The notes below the pieces were generated by a model, which saw only the letters and a list, made by a program, of their open reading frames with translations, was not told the DNA's origin and did not search any database. Of a stretch of 64,000 bases of DNA, positions 9,225 through 17,053 are shown piece after piece. This DNA is from an uncultured Lachnospiraceae bacterium (GTDB taxonomy: Bacteria; Bacillota; Clostridia; Lachnospirales; Lachnospiraceae). The stretch lies in NCBI GenBank assembly GCA_910584915.1, contig CAJUDM010000011.1, positions 1 to 64,000 of the forward strand. Direction: 5' to 3'. How positions within the stretch are numbered: position 1 is the stretch's first letter; each line of letters begins with the position of its first letter. A program made the translations under genes and the position numbers.

Positions 9225-10145
9225 ATGAAAGCCTTCCACGAAGTAAGAAATTACGCCTCAGATCTGATGGTCTGGCACAGGGAATTTGAAAATATCAGTT
9301 TTGTCGCACACTGGCATCGGGAAATCGAACTTCTCTACATAAAAAAAGGCTCTATCCGCATGCAGGTCACCGACCACGCTTTTACCGCCGAAGAGGGGGA
9401 TCTTGTGATCTGTGATACCGGTGAGATACATTACAGTAATTCCTACAGCAGGGATTCCGTGCTGGATTTCATCATCTTCGACACCAGTCTGATAAACAGC
9501 CACTATCAGTACCACAATTTTGCGATTCCCTTCCTTACCGCGGAGGAAATGGAACGTTCCGGGTTAAAAAAACGCCTTCTGGAACTGGAAAAAATAATCG
9601 ATACGGAACTGTCAGAAAAGAAGGCCTACTATCAGGATATCATCCGGGCGGCACTGCAGGATTTCTGGTTCAGGCTCCTGCGCGTCATGCCAAACGACAG
9701 CGGAGGCATCCGGAAAAACCGCCGCATTGCCATGCTCGAAGATTTTCAAAACCTTCTCTCTTATATGGAAGAGCACGCTTCTGAAAATATCACGCTTGAA
9801 ACAGCCGCCGAAAAAATGCACTTTTCTCCGAGCCATTTTTCACGAATGTTCAAGCAGCTCACCGGCACCGGCTTCGTCCGATATTTAAACACGATCCGCA
9901 TCACGCTCGCTTCCGATCTCCTGATCCGCACCGACACCACGATCGTGCAGATCGCCTTCTCCTGCGGTTTTCAGAATGTACGCAGCTTTAACCGCACCTT
10001 CAAGGAGATCACCGGTTACACGCCTTCGGAATACGCACAGATTGCCGGAAATGAACCGAAGAACTTTACCTATTATAAATCAAACGCCGATATCATGACG
10101 GAAGCGGAAAAAGATCCCGTGACGATCACCAGACCCCCTCATTAA
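9225..10145 (+). CDS. AraC family transcriptional regulator
   Basis: The protein has about 306 residues. The N-terminal cupin sugar-sensing domain includes HWHREIELLYIKKG (HxHxxxE-type motif) near residue 30. The C-terminal AraC double helix-turn-helix shows FSPSHFSRMFKQLTG and CGFQNVRSFNRTFKEITG. I prefer the ATG at 9225 because GGAG lies 7 bases ahead; an in-frame ATG at 9213 has no good site. The gene is divergent from fucI across a 600-bp intergenic region and is a natural candidate activator of the fucI and kinase genes. Its effector is not identifiable from sequence. Confidence 0.9.
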   Translation: MKAFHEVRNYASDLMVWHREFENISFVAHWHREIELLYIKKGSIRMQVTDHAFTAEEGDLVICDTGEIHYSNSYSRDSVLDFIIFDTSLINSHYQYHNFAIPFLTAEEMERSGLKKRLLELEKIIDTELSEKKAYYQDIIRAALQDFWFRLLRVMPNDSGGIRKNRRIAMLEDFQNLLSYMEEHASENITLETAAEKMHFSPSHFSRMFKQLTGTGFVRYLNTIRITLASDLLIRTDTTIVQIAFSCGFQNVRSFNRTFKEITGYTPSEYAQIAGNEPKNFTYYKSNADIMTEAEKDPVTITRPPH

Positions 10146-10161
10146 AAATCTGCCATTCCTT

Positions 10162-10644
10162 TTATGCCCGTTCCTCTTTCGTCAGATCCTCCTCTATCAG
10201 CCTTGCCGCACACGCCACAAACTTCGCACAGGGACGTCTCTTATAATATTCAGGCGTCCGCTCCGAAGGCCTCGCAGATTTTTCACGCCCCAGAATGCCT
10301 AACAGTTCCCGGCAGACCAGGGAACCGTTCTCCCTCTCAAACTCCGCCGCAAGGCTTCTTGTCCTCTGATAAACTTTTTCTCTCGCCTTCAGATCTCCCG
10401 GATCTACATCCCCTTCCGCAAGCCCGGCTAACAGCGCCATCGCCGATACGGTGCCGCACACTTCTCTCAGCCTGCTGATTCCACCCCCCATAGAGTTTGT
10501 AAGATTCATCGCCGTCTGTCTGTCAATTCCAAAGAGATCCGCGTAGGTGGAAAAAACCGCCTGCGCACAGTTGCATCCGTTCAGAAAAGCATCCACCGCC
10601 TGCTCTATTCTGGACTCTTTCAAGATCAAACTCTCCGTACTCAT
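10162..10644 (-). CDS. C_GCAxxG_C_C family redox-type protein
   Basis: This 160-residue cytoplasmic protein carries the family's signature: a cysteine, then GCNCAQAV near residue 25, a downstream CGTVSAMALLAG, and further C-terminal cysteines (VCRELLG and CAKFVACAARL). The conserved cysteines suggest metal or redox binding, but the family's biochemical role is not established. The ATG overlaps the stop of the D-Ala-D-Ala carboxypeptidase gene as ATGA, so the two are probably translationally coupled, though a functional link is not obvious. Confidence 0.85.
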   Translation of the reverse strand: MSTESLILKESRIEQAVDAFLNGCNCAQAVFSTYADLFGIDRQTAMNLTNSMGGGISRLREVCGTVSAMALLAGLAEGDVDPGDLKAREKVYQRTRSLAAEFERENGSLVCRELLGILGREKSARPSERTPEYYKRRPCAKFVACAARLIEEDLTKEERA

Positions 10645-11969
10645 TCGTTCTCCCCTCTCTGTTTTCTCGCCCTGTGCCTCGCCATGATCTCCGCCTGCCT
10701 GCGTTTTCTCTCCTGCTCCTTCAGCCAGCTCCTGTAAAAAATAAAGCTGCAGGTGCCCGCCGCTGCCACAGCCACTGCAATGACTACAATGGTCAGCATT
10801 GTCATCCCGGTGAGTCCTTTCTGACTCTGCCGCCCGCTTTCCTCTCCATCCTGTTCTTCACCCTCATCCGAAAGTGGATTCCTGCCGTTTTCCAGCTTAT
10901 CCACCCTGTCATCCATCTCCTCCTGCGTCAGCGTTTCCGCCTCTTCCCCCGTCAGATCCTCTTCCTCCTGAGAAGGTTCTTCACTCCCCGCCTGCAGTTC
11001 TTTTGCCTTCACATCGATCTGCGCCCTCACAGCCGGATTGTCATAACAGGCAAACCCGAATTGAAACAGATCGATGGTATCCTCATAGTGCTTCGGATAT
11101 TCATCTCTCAGCACCACACATACAAGCCTGTGTCCGTCCTTTTTCGCGAACGTCACAAGCGTCGATCTCGATACGGTGGTAAAACCGTTCTTCCCGCCTA
11201 TCGTATACTCATAAGGCCATCTGGGGCTTCGCTGGCACTCCGGCAGCATGCGGTGCTTGTGGCGAAGGTCTATCGAGTCCGGTTGTTCCGGTGTCGGATC
11301 AATATGATGAAACACCGTTCCCGACATGGCAAGAAGCGTTTCGTTCTTCGCAAATGCCTGCCCGATCAGCGCCATATCATAGGCGCTGGTATAGTGGTTA
11401 TCGTCATGAAGTCCGTTGGCATTCACAAAATGAGAATCCGTCCCTCCCAGTTCCTGCACCTTTTCGTTCATCATATCCGCAAAACCTTCTATACTCCCGC
11501 CCACATGCTCCGCTATCCCGGAGGATACTTCATTCGCGGATTCCAACAGCGCGGCATACAGACAATCCTCCATCGTCATCTGCTGCCCTTCATCGATCCC
11601 AATATTGGAAGAGTCTCTTTCAATTCCGTATACTGCCTCATGAGAAAATGTGACTACATCAGTCAATTCACTGTTTTCCGCCGCCAGCAGGCATGTCAGA
11701 AGTTTTGTGATCGATGCCGGATACTGTTTTTTATGAATATTTTTCTCATATAATATGACGCCTGTGTCGATATCCATCAATATGGCACTGTCCGCCACCA
11801 CCTGGGGCGCCGTCGCTGTATCTATCGCCCAGTCAGGACCTGATGGAAGCTGTTCCTCTTCCTGCGCCTCTTCCCCTTCTTCTGTCGCGCATACTGACAT
11901 ACACTGCAAAATGACTGACAGTATCGTCAGCAATACTGCCATTCTGATCTTTTTCCTCTTTCTTTTCAT
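10641..11969 (-). CDS. D-alanyl-D-alanine carboxypeptidase (DacF/PBP5-like)
   Basis: This extracytoplasmic enzyme trims the terminal D-alanine from peptidoglycan stem peptides. The 442-residue protein has a signal peptide (about residues 8-28) and the S11 peptidase motifs SITK (near residue 85) and SAN (near 143). The third box reads KNG (GGKNGFTT, near 255) rather than the usual KTG. A glutamate-rich linker follows, then a C-terminal membrane segment near residues 390-415 and a basic cytoplasmic tail. The C-terminal anchor and tail are longer than in classical DacF. Its stop overlaps the start of the C_GCAxxG gene downstream. Confidence 0.92.
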   Translation of the reverse strand: MKRKRKKIRMAVLLTILSVILQCMSVCATEEGEEAQEEEQLPSGPDWAIDTATAPQVVADSAILMDIDTGVILYEKNIHKKQYPASITKLLTCLLAAENSELTDVVTFSHEAVYGIERDSSNIGIDEGQQMTMEDCLYAALLESANEVSSGIAEHVGGSIEGFADMMNEKVQELGGTDSHFVNANGLHDDNHYTSAYDMALIGQAFAKNETLLAMSGTVFHHIDPTPEQPDSIDLRHKHRMLPECQRSPRWPYEYTIGGKNGFTTVSRSTLVTFAKKDGHRLVCVVLRDEYPKHYEDTIDLFQFGFACYDNPAVRAQIDVKAKELQAGSEEPSQEEEDLTGEEAETLTQEEMDDRVDKLENGRNPLSDEGEEQDGEESGRQSQKGLTGMTMLTIVVIAVAVAAAGTCSFIFYRSWLKEQERKRRQAEIMARHRARKQRGENE

Positions 11970-12046
11970 ACCTGTTCTGCTTATCTGTAATGATTTCTGT
12001 CTGATTCTGTCCGTTTCTGATTATTTCTTCCTTCTATCTGCTTTTT

Positions 12047-13111
12047 TTATACGTCCGGTAATCCCATATCCATCTTTTCACCGCTGCCCGCCATCCAGCT
12101 CACTGAAGGTTCGCAACTCCATGTAATATCCTTCCCGTCTGAAAATGCCGTGATATTTCCCTGTTCATCCGTGCGGAACACTTTCACATCCGCTTCCCAA
12201 AGCCGTCTGAGCACTTCCGCATCGGGGTTTTCTTTCTCCCCCAGATAGTCACAGCTGATCACGGCAAACTCCGGAGAGACCGCGCTCAAAAACTTCTTTT
12301 TGCTGGAACTTTTACCTCCGTGGTGCCCTACATGATATACATCCGCCTTTAAATCCAGCCCCGGTTTCGCGCTGTTTTCCAGCATATCCATCTCCGCTTC
12401 CTTTTCCGCATCTCCGGTAAACAAAAACGTATTTTCCCCATAATGCAAAAGCAATGCGATCGAGGCATTATTTGACTCCTCATATTCACCGATCGGCCCG
12501 AGAACCGTAAACCATGCCTCTCCCAGCTGATATTCCGCCCCGGCTTTCGGCACCGCGGCGTCAACCTTTCTGTGCGCCAGCGTCTGCTTCAAAACCTCCT
12601 CCGCACTGCTGCCTTTTTCATAACCGGACTGAAGGACCTGCCCCACAGAAAATTTAGTCAGAATAACAGGGGCACCGCCGATATGATCCTTGTCCGGATG
12701 AGTCAATACCAGGTAATCCAATTCAGCCACATCTTGTCTCATCAGATAATCCTGCAGCTTTGTCTCCTGCGTATCATCTCCGCAATCGATCATCATGGCA
12801 TTCTCTCCGCAAAGGATCAATGTGGAATCCCCATGTCCCACATTCAGAAAGTGCACTTCAAGCGCTCCGCCAGACGCCGGCGTACCGCTGTCTGCCTTTT
12901 CTGCTTTGCCTGTCTCCGCCGGCATGGATGCCTCCATGCCGGGGCTGACCTTTTCAGTCAATCCATCCGACCATCCCGGATCCCTCCGGCTCTCCACCAA
13001 AAACCAGAGCAGGACCACCAGCACAGAGAGAAGAACCACCTTCAGGCCTCTCCCGCCTTTTCCGTCCCCCGCACCTCCGCCTTTTTTATTATATGAACTA
13101 AACGATCTCAT
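12047..13111 (-). CDS. Membrane-anchored metallo-beta-lactamase-fold hydrolase (ComEC C-terminal-like)
   Basis: The 354-residue protein has an N-terminal membrane segment (about residues 24-42). A metallo-beta-lactamase domain follows, starting at VHFLNVGHGDSTLI, with the metal motif THPDKDHIGG near residue 138 and later GDAEKEAE and YHVGHHGGKSSS. This pattern matches the stand-alone homologues of the ComEC nuclease domain. It probably acts outside the membrane, possibly on DNA, but the substrate is unknown. Its start overlaps the upstream DUF5721 gene by 14 bases. Confidence 0.85.
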   Translation of the reverse strand: MRSFSSYNKKGGGAGDGKGGRGLKVVLLSVLVVLLWFLVESRRDPGWSDGLTEKVSPGMEASMPAETGKAEKADSGTPASGGALEVHFLNVGHGDSTLILCGENAMMIDCGDDTQETKLQDYLMRQDVAELDYLVLTHPDKDHIGGAPVILTKFSVGQVLQSGYEKGSSAEEVLKQTLAHRKVDAAVPKAGAEYQLGEAWFTVLGPIGEYEESNNASIALLLHYGENTFLFTGDAEKEAEMDMLENSAKPGLDLKADVYHVGHHGGKSSSKKKFLSAVSPEFAVISCDYLGEKENPDAEVLRRLWEADVKVFRTDEQGNITAFSDGKDITWSCEPSVSWMAGSGEKMDMGLPDV

Positions 13112-13595
13112 ATTCCAGCCCTATCGCATCCACCACACGGCACAACTCCTGATCCCAGCATTTTTCCGGATCTTTGTCCATCGTAAATCCCTGATAGGCA
13201 GCGCCCCCCGTCAGGGTGAGCATACCATTCTCATATTTCACCGTGCACAGCAGATACTTTATGAACCCGCCGCTCCCTGCCTGTTCCTCTTTTTCCAACA
13301 GTTTTTTTGTCTTATCCGGATCATAGGCAAGCACCAGTTTCATAAAAAGAGGCGTGCGTTTTCCCTTTACCGCCTGCACGATCTGCGGGCGCACAGATTC
13401 CCAGCCCGCAAACTCCCGAAACTCATGTGCTTCCAACTCTTCTTTTGTATAAAATTCCCGTCTGATACGTCCGTCAACGCCATAACTGACATGAGTGTCA
13501 ATTCTTGCCTCCACCAGTAAAAAATCCGCAAAAGCTTCCGACATCAAAAACTTCTGCATAAAATCTTTTATATTCTTTATCCTTAAACAAATCAT
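13098..13595 (-). CDS. DUF5721 family protein
   Basis: A cytoplasmic protein of about 165 residues starting MICLRIKNIKDFMQKF, ending with residues that overlap the downstream metallo-hydrolase start. The length and composition match DUF5721, a family seen mostly in Lachnospiraceae and of unknown function. No catalytic motif or membrane segment is evident. I prefer the ATG at 13595; an upstream in-frame ATG at 13628 lies in the terminator hairpin of the metal-efflux operon. Confidence 0.75.
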   Translation of the reverse strand: MICLRIKNIKDFMQKFLMSEAFADFLLVEARIDTHVSYGVDGRIRREFYTKEELEAHEFREFAGWESVRPQIVQAVKGKRTPLFMKLVLAYDPDKTKKLLEKEEQAGSGGFIKYLLCTVKYENGMLTLTGGAAYQGFTMDKDPEKCWDQELCRVVDAIGLEYEIV

Positions 13596-13635
13596 TCCCC
13601 GCAGCCTCTCTCTGTTACTGTTTATCATCTTAACA

Positions 13636-13662
13636 CAAAAAAGCGGCTGTATGCAACCGCTT
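13636..13662 (-). terminator. Intrinsic terminator downstream of the metal-efflux ATPase gene
   Basis: An 8-bp stem (AGCGGTTG pairing with CAGCCGCT, one wobble) with a four-base loop spans 13642-13661. On the minus strand it is followed by six Ts. A shorter T-run on the plus side could also work weakly in the other direction. Confidence 0.75.
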
Positions 13663-13860
13663 TTCCTTCTTACTGCTTTTCCTTTATTCCCGCGGGCAAA
13701 ATGCCAAGTCTGCCCGGCACCAGCCAAATAGCCGCGCCTGTATGGCCTTGACGCCTGCCATGAAGATGGAATATCCTGCGTTTACGCTGAGTATTTCACC
13801 CCGCATCCCTGCCGGAAAGCGCCTTAACGTTGGAATACCCCGTGTCTCTCGCCGGGTATC

Positions 13861-15780
13861 TCACTCCCCCTCAGTCTTCAGCGCCCGCATGGAGTTCATG
13901 ATCGCGATGACTGCCACTCCCACATCCGCAAAAACAGCTTCCCACATATTAGCCATGCCGAGCGCACCGAGGACCAGTACCAGCGCTTTTATCCCGAGTG
14001 CGAAGACAATATTCTGTTTCACGATCCGCAGCGTCTTTCTCGCACATTTCACCACTCTGGCAATCTTTTGCACATCATCGTCCATCAATACGATATCCGC
14101 CGCCTCGATTGCCGCGTCAGATCCCATACTTCCCATGGCGATACCGATGTCCGCCCTTGTCAGCACCGGCGCATCATTGATGCCGTCCCCGGCAAATGCC
14201 AGCTTTTCATGCCCTTTTTGCCTGGCTAACAGCATCTCCACAATGCCGACCTTATCTCCCGGCAGAAGTTCCGCATGCACCTCATCGATCCCCAGCTTTG
14301 CCGCCACCGATTCCGCCGCCTGTTTTCTGTCACCGGTCAGCATAACGCACCGTTTCACGCCCACCTTTTTCATACTCCGGATTGCCTCGGCCGCACCCTC
14401 CTTCACAACGTCGGAGATCACCAACGCACCCAGAAATCTCTTATCGCAGGCAGCATACACGATCGTCCCGGCCTCCGGGACAGGATCGTATTCTATCTCA
14501 TTCCGCTGCATCAGCTTTTCATTCCCGAGAAGCACCTCTCTGCCGTCCACCCTGACACAGATTCCGTGGCCCGCTGTCTCCTCCGCATCCGTGACCCGGT
14601 CCATCATCAGCTTTCCGCCCTGTTCCTCATACGCCTCCCTGATGGAGGCGGCGATCGGGTGATTGGAATAAGCCTCCCCTAACGCTGCCAGCTCCAGCAG
14701 ATTCCAACTGCTCTCTTCCCCGTTGTTATCTCTTAAACCATCTTTTATCTCCTGCGCCGGAAGGATTTTCGTCACTCTGAATTCACCCTTTGTCAACGTG
14801 CCCGTCTTATCAAATACGATCGTTGTCATCTCAGCCACAGCTTCCAGAAAGTTCCCGCCCTTTACCAGTACACCCATGCGGGAGGCTGCGCCGATTCCAC
14901 CAAAAAAGCCAAGCGGTACGGAGATCACCAGCGCACAGGGGCAGGATATGACAAGAAACGTACAGGCTCTCTGTATCCACTCTCCAAATCCCCCGCCCAG
15001 GATCAGGGGCGGTATGAATGCAAGCAGCACCGCACCGATCGTCACAACAGGAGTATAATATCTGGCAAATCTGGTAATGAATTTTTCTGTCTTCGCCTTT
15101 TTCCCGGAAGCATTTTCCACCAATTCCAGAATCTTTGCCACTGTGGAATCATCGAATTCTTTTGTAGTGCGGATCTTTAACGTCCCACCTCCGTTTACGC
15201 AGCCGCTGAATATCTCCTGCCCCTCACACACCTTCTTTGGCACCGACTCCCCGGTCAGTGCCGCTGTATCGATGTAGGATTCCCCCTCTGTCACGACGCC
15301 GTCCAGCGGAATCCTCTCCCCCGGTTTCACCACGATGATGCTGCCCGTTTCCACATCGTCCGGATCAACTTGCAGCAGTTCTCCATTTTCTTCTATATTG
15401 GCATATTCCGGACAGATGTCCATCATCTCCGAGATGGACTGACGCGACTTTCCCACCGCGTACCCCTGAAACAGCTCGCCCACCTGATAAAACAGCATGA
15501 CTGCCGCCGCCTCCGAGTATTCCTTCACCCCAAAAGCGCCAAACGTGGCAAGCATCATCAGGAAATTCTCATCAAAAACCTGACCATTCTTTATATTGCG
15601 CACCGCCTTATAAATGATATCATATCCTATGATCAGATAGGGGACGGCATAGACCGGCAGGAGCAGCCATGTATCTGTAAACGTTCCAAATACACCCAGA
15701 CGTTCACACGCCATAAACGCTGCCAGCAGTACAAAAGATATCATGATCCGCAACAACATACTTTTCTGTTTTTTAGTCAT
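13861..15780 (-). CDS. Heavy-metal-translocating P1B-type ATPase (Zn/Cd/Pb type)
   Basis: This 639-residue membrane pump exports divalent metal ions using ATP. It has paired N-terminal membrane helices, the actuator motif TGES, the metal-site motif CPC (ISCPCALVIS, near residue 327), the phosphorylation motif DKTGTLT, the nucleotide-binding HP locus SNHPIAASI and the hinge GDGINDAP. CPC with this architecture fits the ZntA/CadA subgroup more than the copper subgroup. The usual N-terminal metal-binding domain is absent; a separate HMA protein is encoded just upstream. I chose ATG 15780, which has AGGAGAG in front. It is the last gene of the ArsR-HMA-ATPase unit. Confidence 0.94.
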   Translation of the reverse strand: MTKKQKSMLLRIMISFVLLAAFMACERLGVFGTFTDTWLLLPVYAVPYLIIGYDIIYKAVRNIKNGQVFDENFLMMLATFGAFGVKEYSEAAAVMLFYQVGELFQGYAVGKSRQSISEMMDICPEYANIEENGELLQVDPDDVETGSIIVVKPGERIPLDGVVTEGESYIDTAALTGESVPKKVCEGQEIFSGCVNGGGTLKIRTTKEFDDSTVAKILELVENASGKKAKTEKFITRFARYYTPVVTIGAVLLAFIPPLILGGGFGEWIQRACTFLVISCPCALVISVPLGFFGGIGAASRMGVLVKGGNFLEAVAEMTTIVFDKTGTLTKGEFRVTKILPAQEIKDGLRDNNGEESSWNLLELAALGEAYSNHPIAASIREAYEEQGGKLMMDRVTDAEETAGHGICVRVDGREVLLGNEKLMQRNEIEYDPVPEAGTIVYAACDKRFLGALVISDVVKEGAAEAIRSMKKVGVKRCVMLTGDRKQAAESVAAKLGIDEVHAELLPGDKVGIVEMLLARQKGHEKLAFAGDGINDAPVLTRADIGIAMGSMGSDAAIEAADIVLMDDDVQKIARVVKCARKTLRIVKQNIVFALGIKALVLVLGALGMANMWEAVFADVGVAVIAIMNSMRALKTEGE

Positions 15781-15899
15781 TTTCTCTCCTTTCGCCCCCG
15801 TTTCTTCTGTTCCCGGGATCAGTACAGCTGTATGCCTCACATTTTTACAGGCACTGCCCCGCAACAGAGCACCCCATGCCGCCCTGTACGATCTCTCAT

Positions 15900-16118
15900 C
15901 TACATCAGTATCCTGCAGTCCGGCTCCACTTTCGCGCAGACCGCCGCCACCTCTTTCATGATCTCGTCAAATCTGCCATCTTCCGCTTCGATCGTCATCT
16001 TCTGCGCCATAAAACTGACATTCGCGTCAGTTACTCCATCGATCTTCCGGATGGCAGTTTCCATTTTTGCCGCACAGTTCGCGCAATCCAGATCTTCCAG
16101 TTTAAACTTTTTCTTCAT
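15900..16118 (-). CDS. Stand-alone heavy-metal-associated (HMA) domain protein
   Basis: This 72-residue protein is a single HMA ferredoxin-like fold. Its metal-binding CxxC motif is DCANCAAK (CANC at residues 13-16), followed by the usual GVTDANVSF strand. It probably binds the metal in the cytoplasm and hands it to the adjacent P-type ATPase, which lacks its own HMA domain. About 120 bases separate the two genes. The acidic residue before the CxxC fits Zn/Cd-type HMAs better than copper chaperones, but specificity is not proven. Confidence 0.88.
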   Translation of the reverse strand: MKKKFKLEDLDCANCAAKMETAIRKIDGVTDANVSFMAQKMTIEAEDGRFDEIMKEVAAVCAKVEPDCRILM

Positions 16119-16309
16119 GTTTCCTTCTCCTTTTTCCTTTCGCTTTTTCTTCTCATTGCTATATCAATTGCATGCCGCTCCTTTGCCGAAATCCGGCCGC
16201 TGCCTGCAACTGTACTCTGATCCCTTTGGATCGGCCGATTTCTTTTACTCTGATGCATTTTTCCGTGCACCCCTTTCAGCCTTTCCGTCCCCGGCAGCTG
16301 CACCCGGAC

Positions 16310-16669
16310 CTATTCCTCAATATGCTCACGCCCCTGCGCAATGATCGTTCTCACATGGTCGTCCGCCAGAGAGTAAAACACAGACTTCCCTTCCCGCCTT
16401 GCACTGACAAGCTTTGCCTGCTTCAGTATCCTCAACTGATGAGAAATAGCCGACTGCGTCATATGCAGCACCTCGGCAAGGTCACAGACACACACTTCCG
16501 CCTCGAAAAGCACAAACAGAATGCGGATCCTTGTGGAATCTCCAAATACTTTAAACAACTCCGCAAGATCATACAGTTCCTCCTCCTCCGGCATTTCCTG
16601 GTTTACCTTATCCACCACATCCCCATGTACAAAAACCTGCTCACAGCACTCCACCCCCTGTTTTGACAT
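16310..16669 (-). CDS. ArsR/SmtB family metal-sensing repressor
   Basis: A winged helix-turn-helix protein of 119 residues with the metal-sensor motif EVCVCDLAE (ELCVCD-type alpha3 site) near residue 60 and the recognition helix QSAISHQLRILKQA. The N-terminal region has further cysteines (GVECCEQ) that can complete a CadC-like site. It should release its operator when Zn, Cd or Pb binds. I chose ATG 16669, with GGAAGGAG in front. An inverted repeat of the right type overlaps its promoter, so it likely represses itself and the HMA and ATPase genes. Confidence 0.92.
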   Translation of the reverse strand: MSKQGVECCEQVFVHGDVVDKVNQEMPEEEELYDLAELFKVFGDSTRIRILFVLFEAEVCVCDLAEVLHMTQSAISHQLRILKQAKLVSARREGKSVFYSLADDHVRTIIAQGREHIEE

Positions 16670-16742
16670 ATCTGCTCCTTCCCTCATCCTGAAGTTTCTC
16701 CTCACAACTGTTCTTTACTGTCGAAACAATTTTAATATCCAT

Positions 16743-16768
16743 AACATATGAATAATTGTTCATATGTT
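16743..16768 (-). promoter_or_regulatory. ArsR-type operator
   Basis: Perfect 10-bp inverted repeats (AACATATGAA and TTCATATGTT) separated by 6 bases match the 12-2-12 type bound by SmtB/CadC-like repressors. It begins 2 bases downstream of the -10 box of the promoter at 16770-16798, so binding would block transcription initiation. Confidence 0.85.
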
Positions 16769-16769
16769 T

Positions 16770-16798
16770 AATATACTCTCGATCCATTTGTTTGTCAA
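16770..16798 (-). promoter_or_regulatory. Promoter of the metal-efflux operon
   Basis: Minus-strand TTGACA (16793-16798), 17-bp spacer and TATATT (16770-16775). It is a near-consensus housekeeping promoter lying against the ArsR-type operator, about 100 bases upstream of the repressor gene. Confidence 0.85.
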
Positions 16799-16955
16799 TA
16801 ACATTTTTCAGATTATTTCTTTGAGTCAGTCAGGCCGCCATGTGGGCAAACCTGTTCTCTCATTTGTCAGCCGGATTTTCGCGCCGGCAGCAGATCCCCG
16901 CCGCATTCATCAAATGGCTGCTCCGCCTCTGCCCGGCTCATTGCACTCGGGAAGC

Positions 16956-16981
16956 AAAAGAAAAGGGCTGCAGCCCTTTTA
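16956..16981 (-). terminator. Intrinsic terminator downstream of the GH3-like gene
   Basis: The perfect palindrome AAAAGGGCTGCAGCCCTTTT (16961-16980) is followed on the minus strand by CTTTT. It lies about 73 bases after the stop of the GH3-like gene and could also work on the plus strand. Confidence 0.7.
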
Positions 16982-17053
16982 TGCCGCAGCCTTTTCTTTC
17001 TTACTTATACTATTTTCTGTATATTTTGTACTCATCTTTCAATGATCTGAAAT

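Noticed and set aside
13742..14662. 306-codon plus-strand frame opposite the P-type ATPase gene
   Set aside because: It is antisense to a well-supported ATPase gene and its composition is that of a shadow frame.
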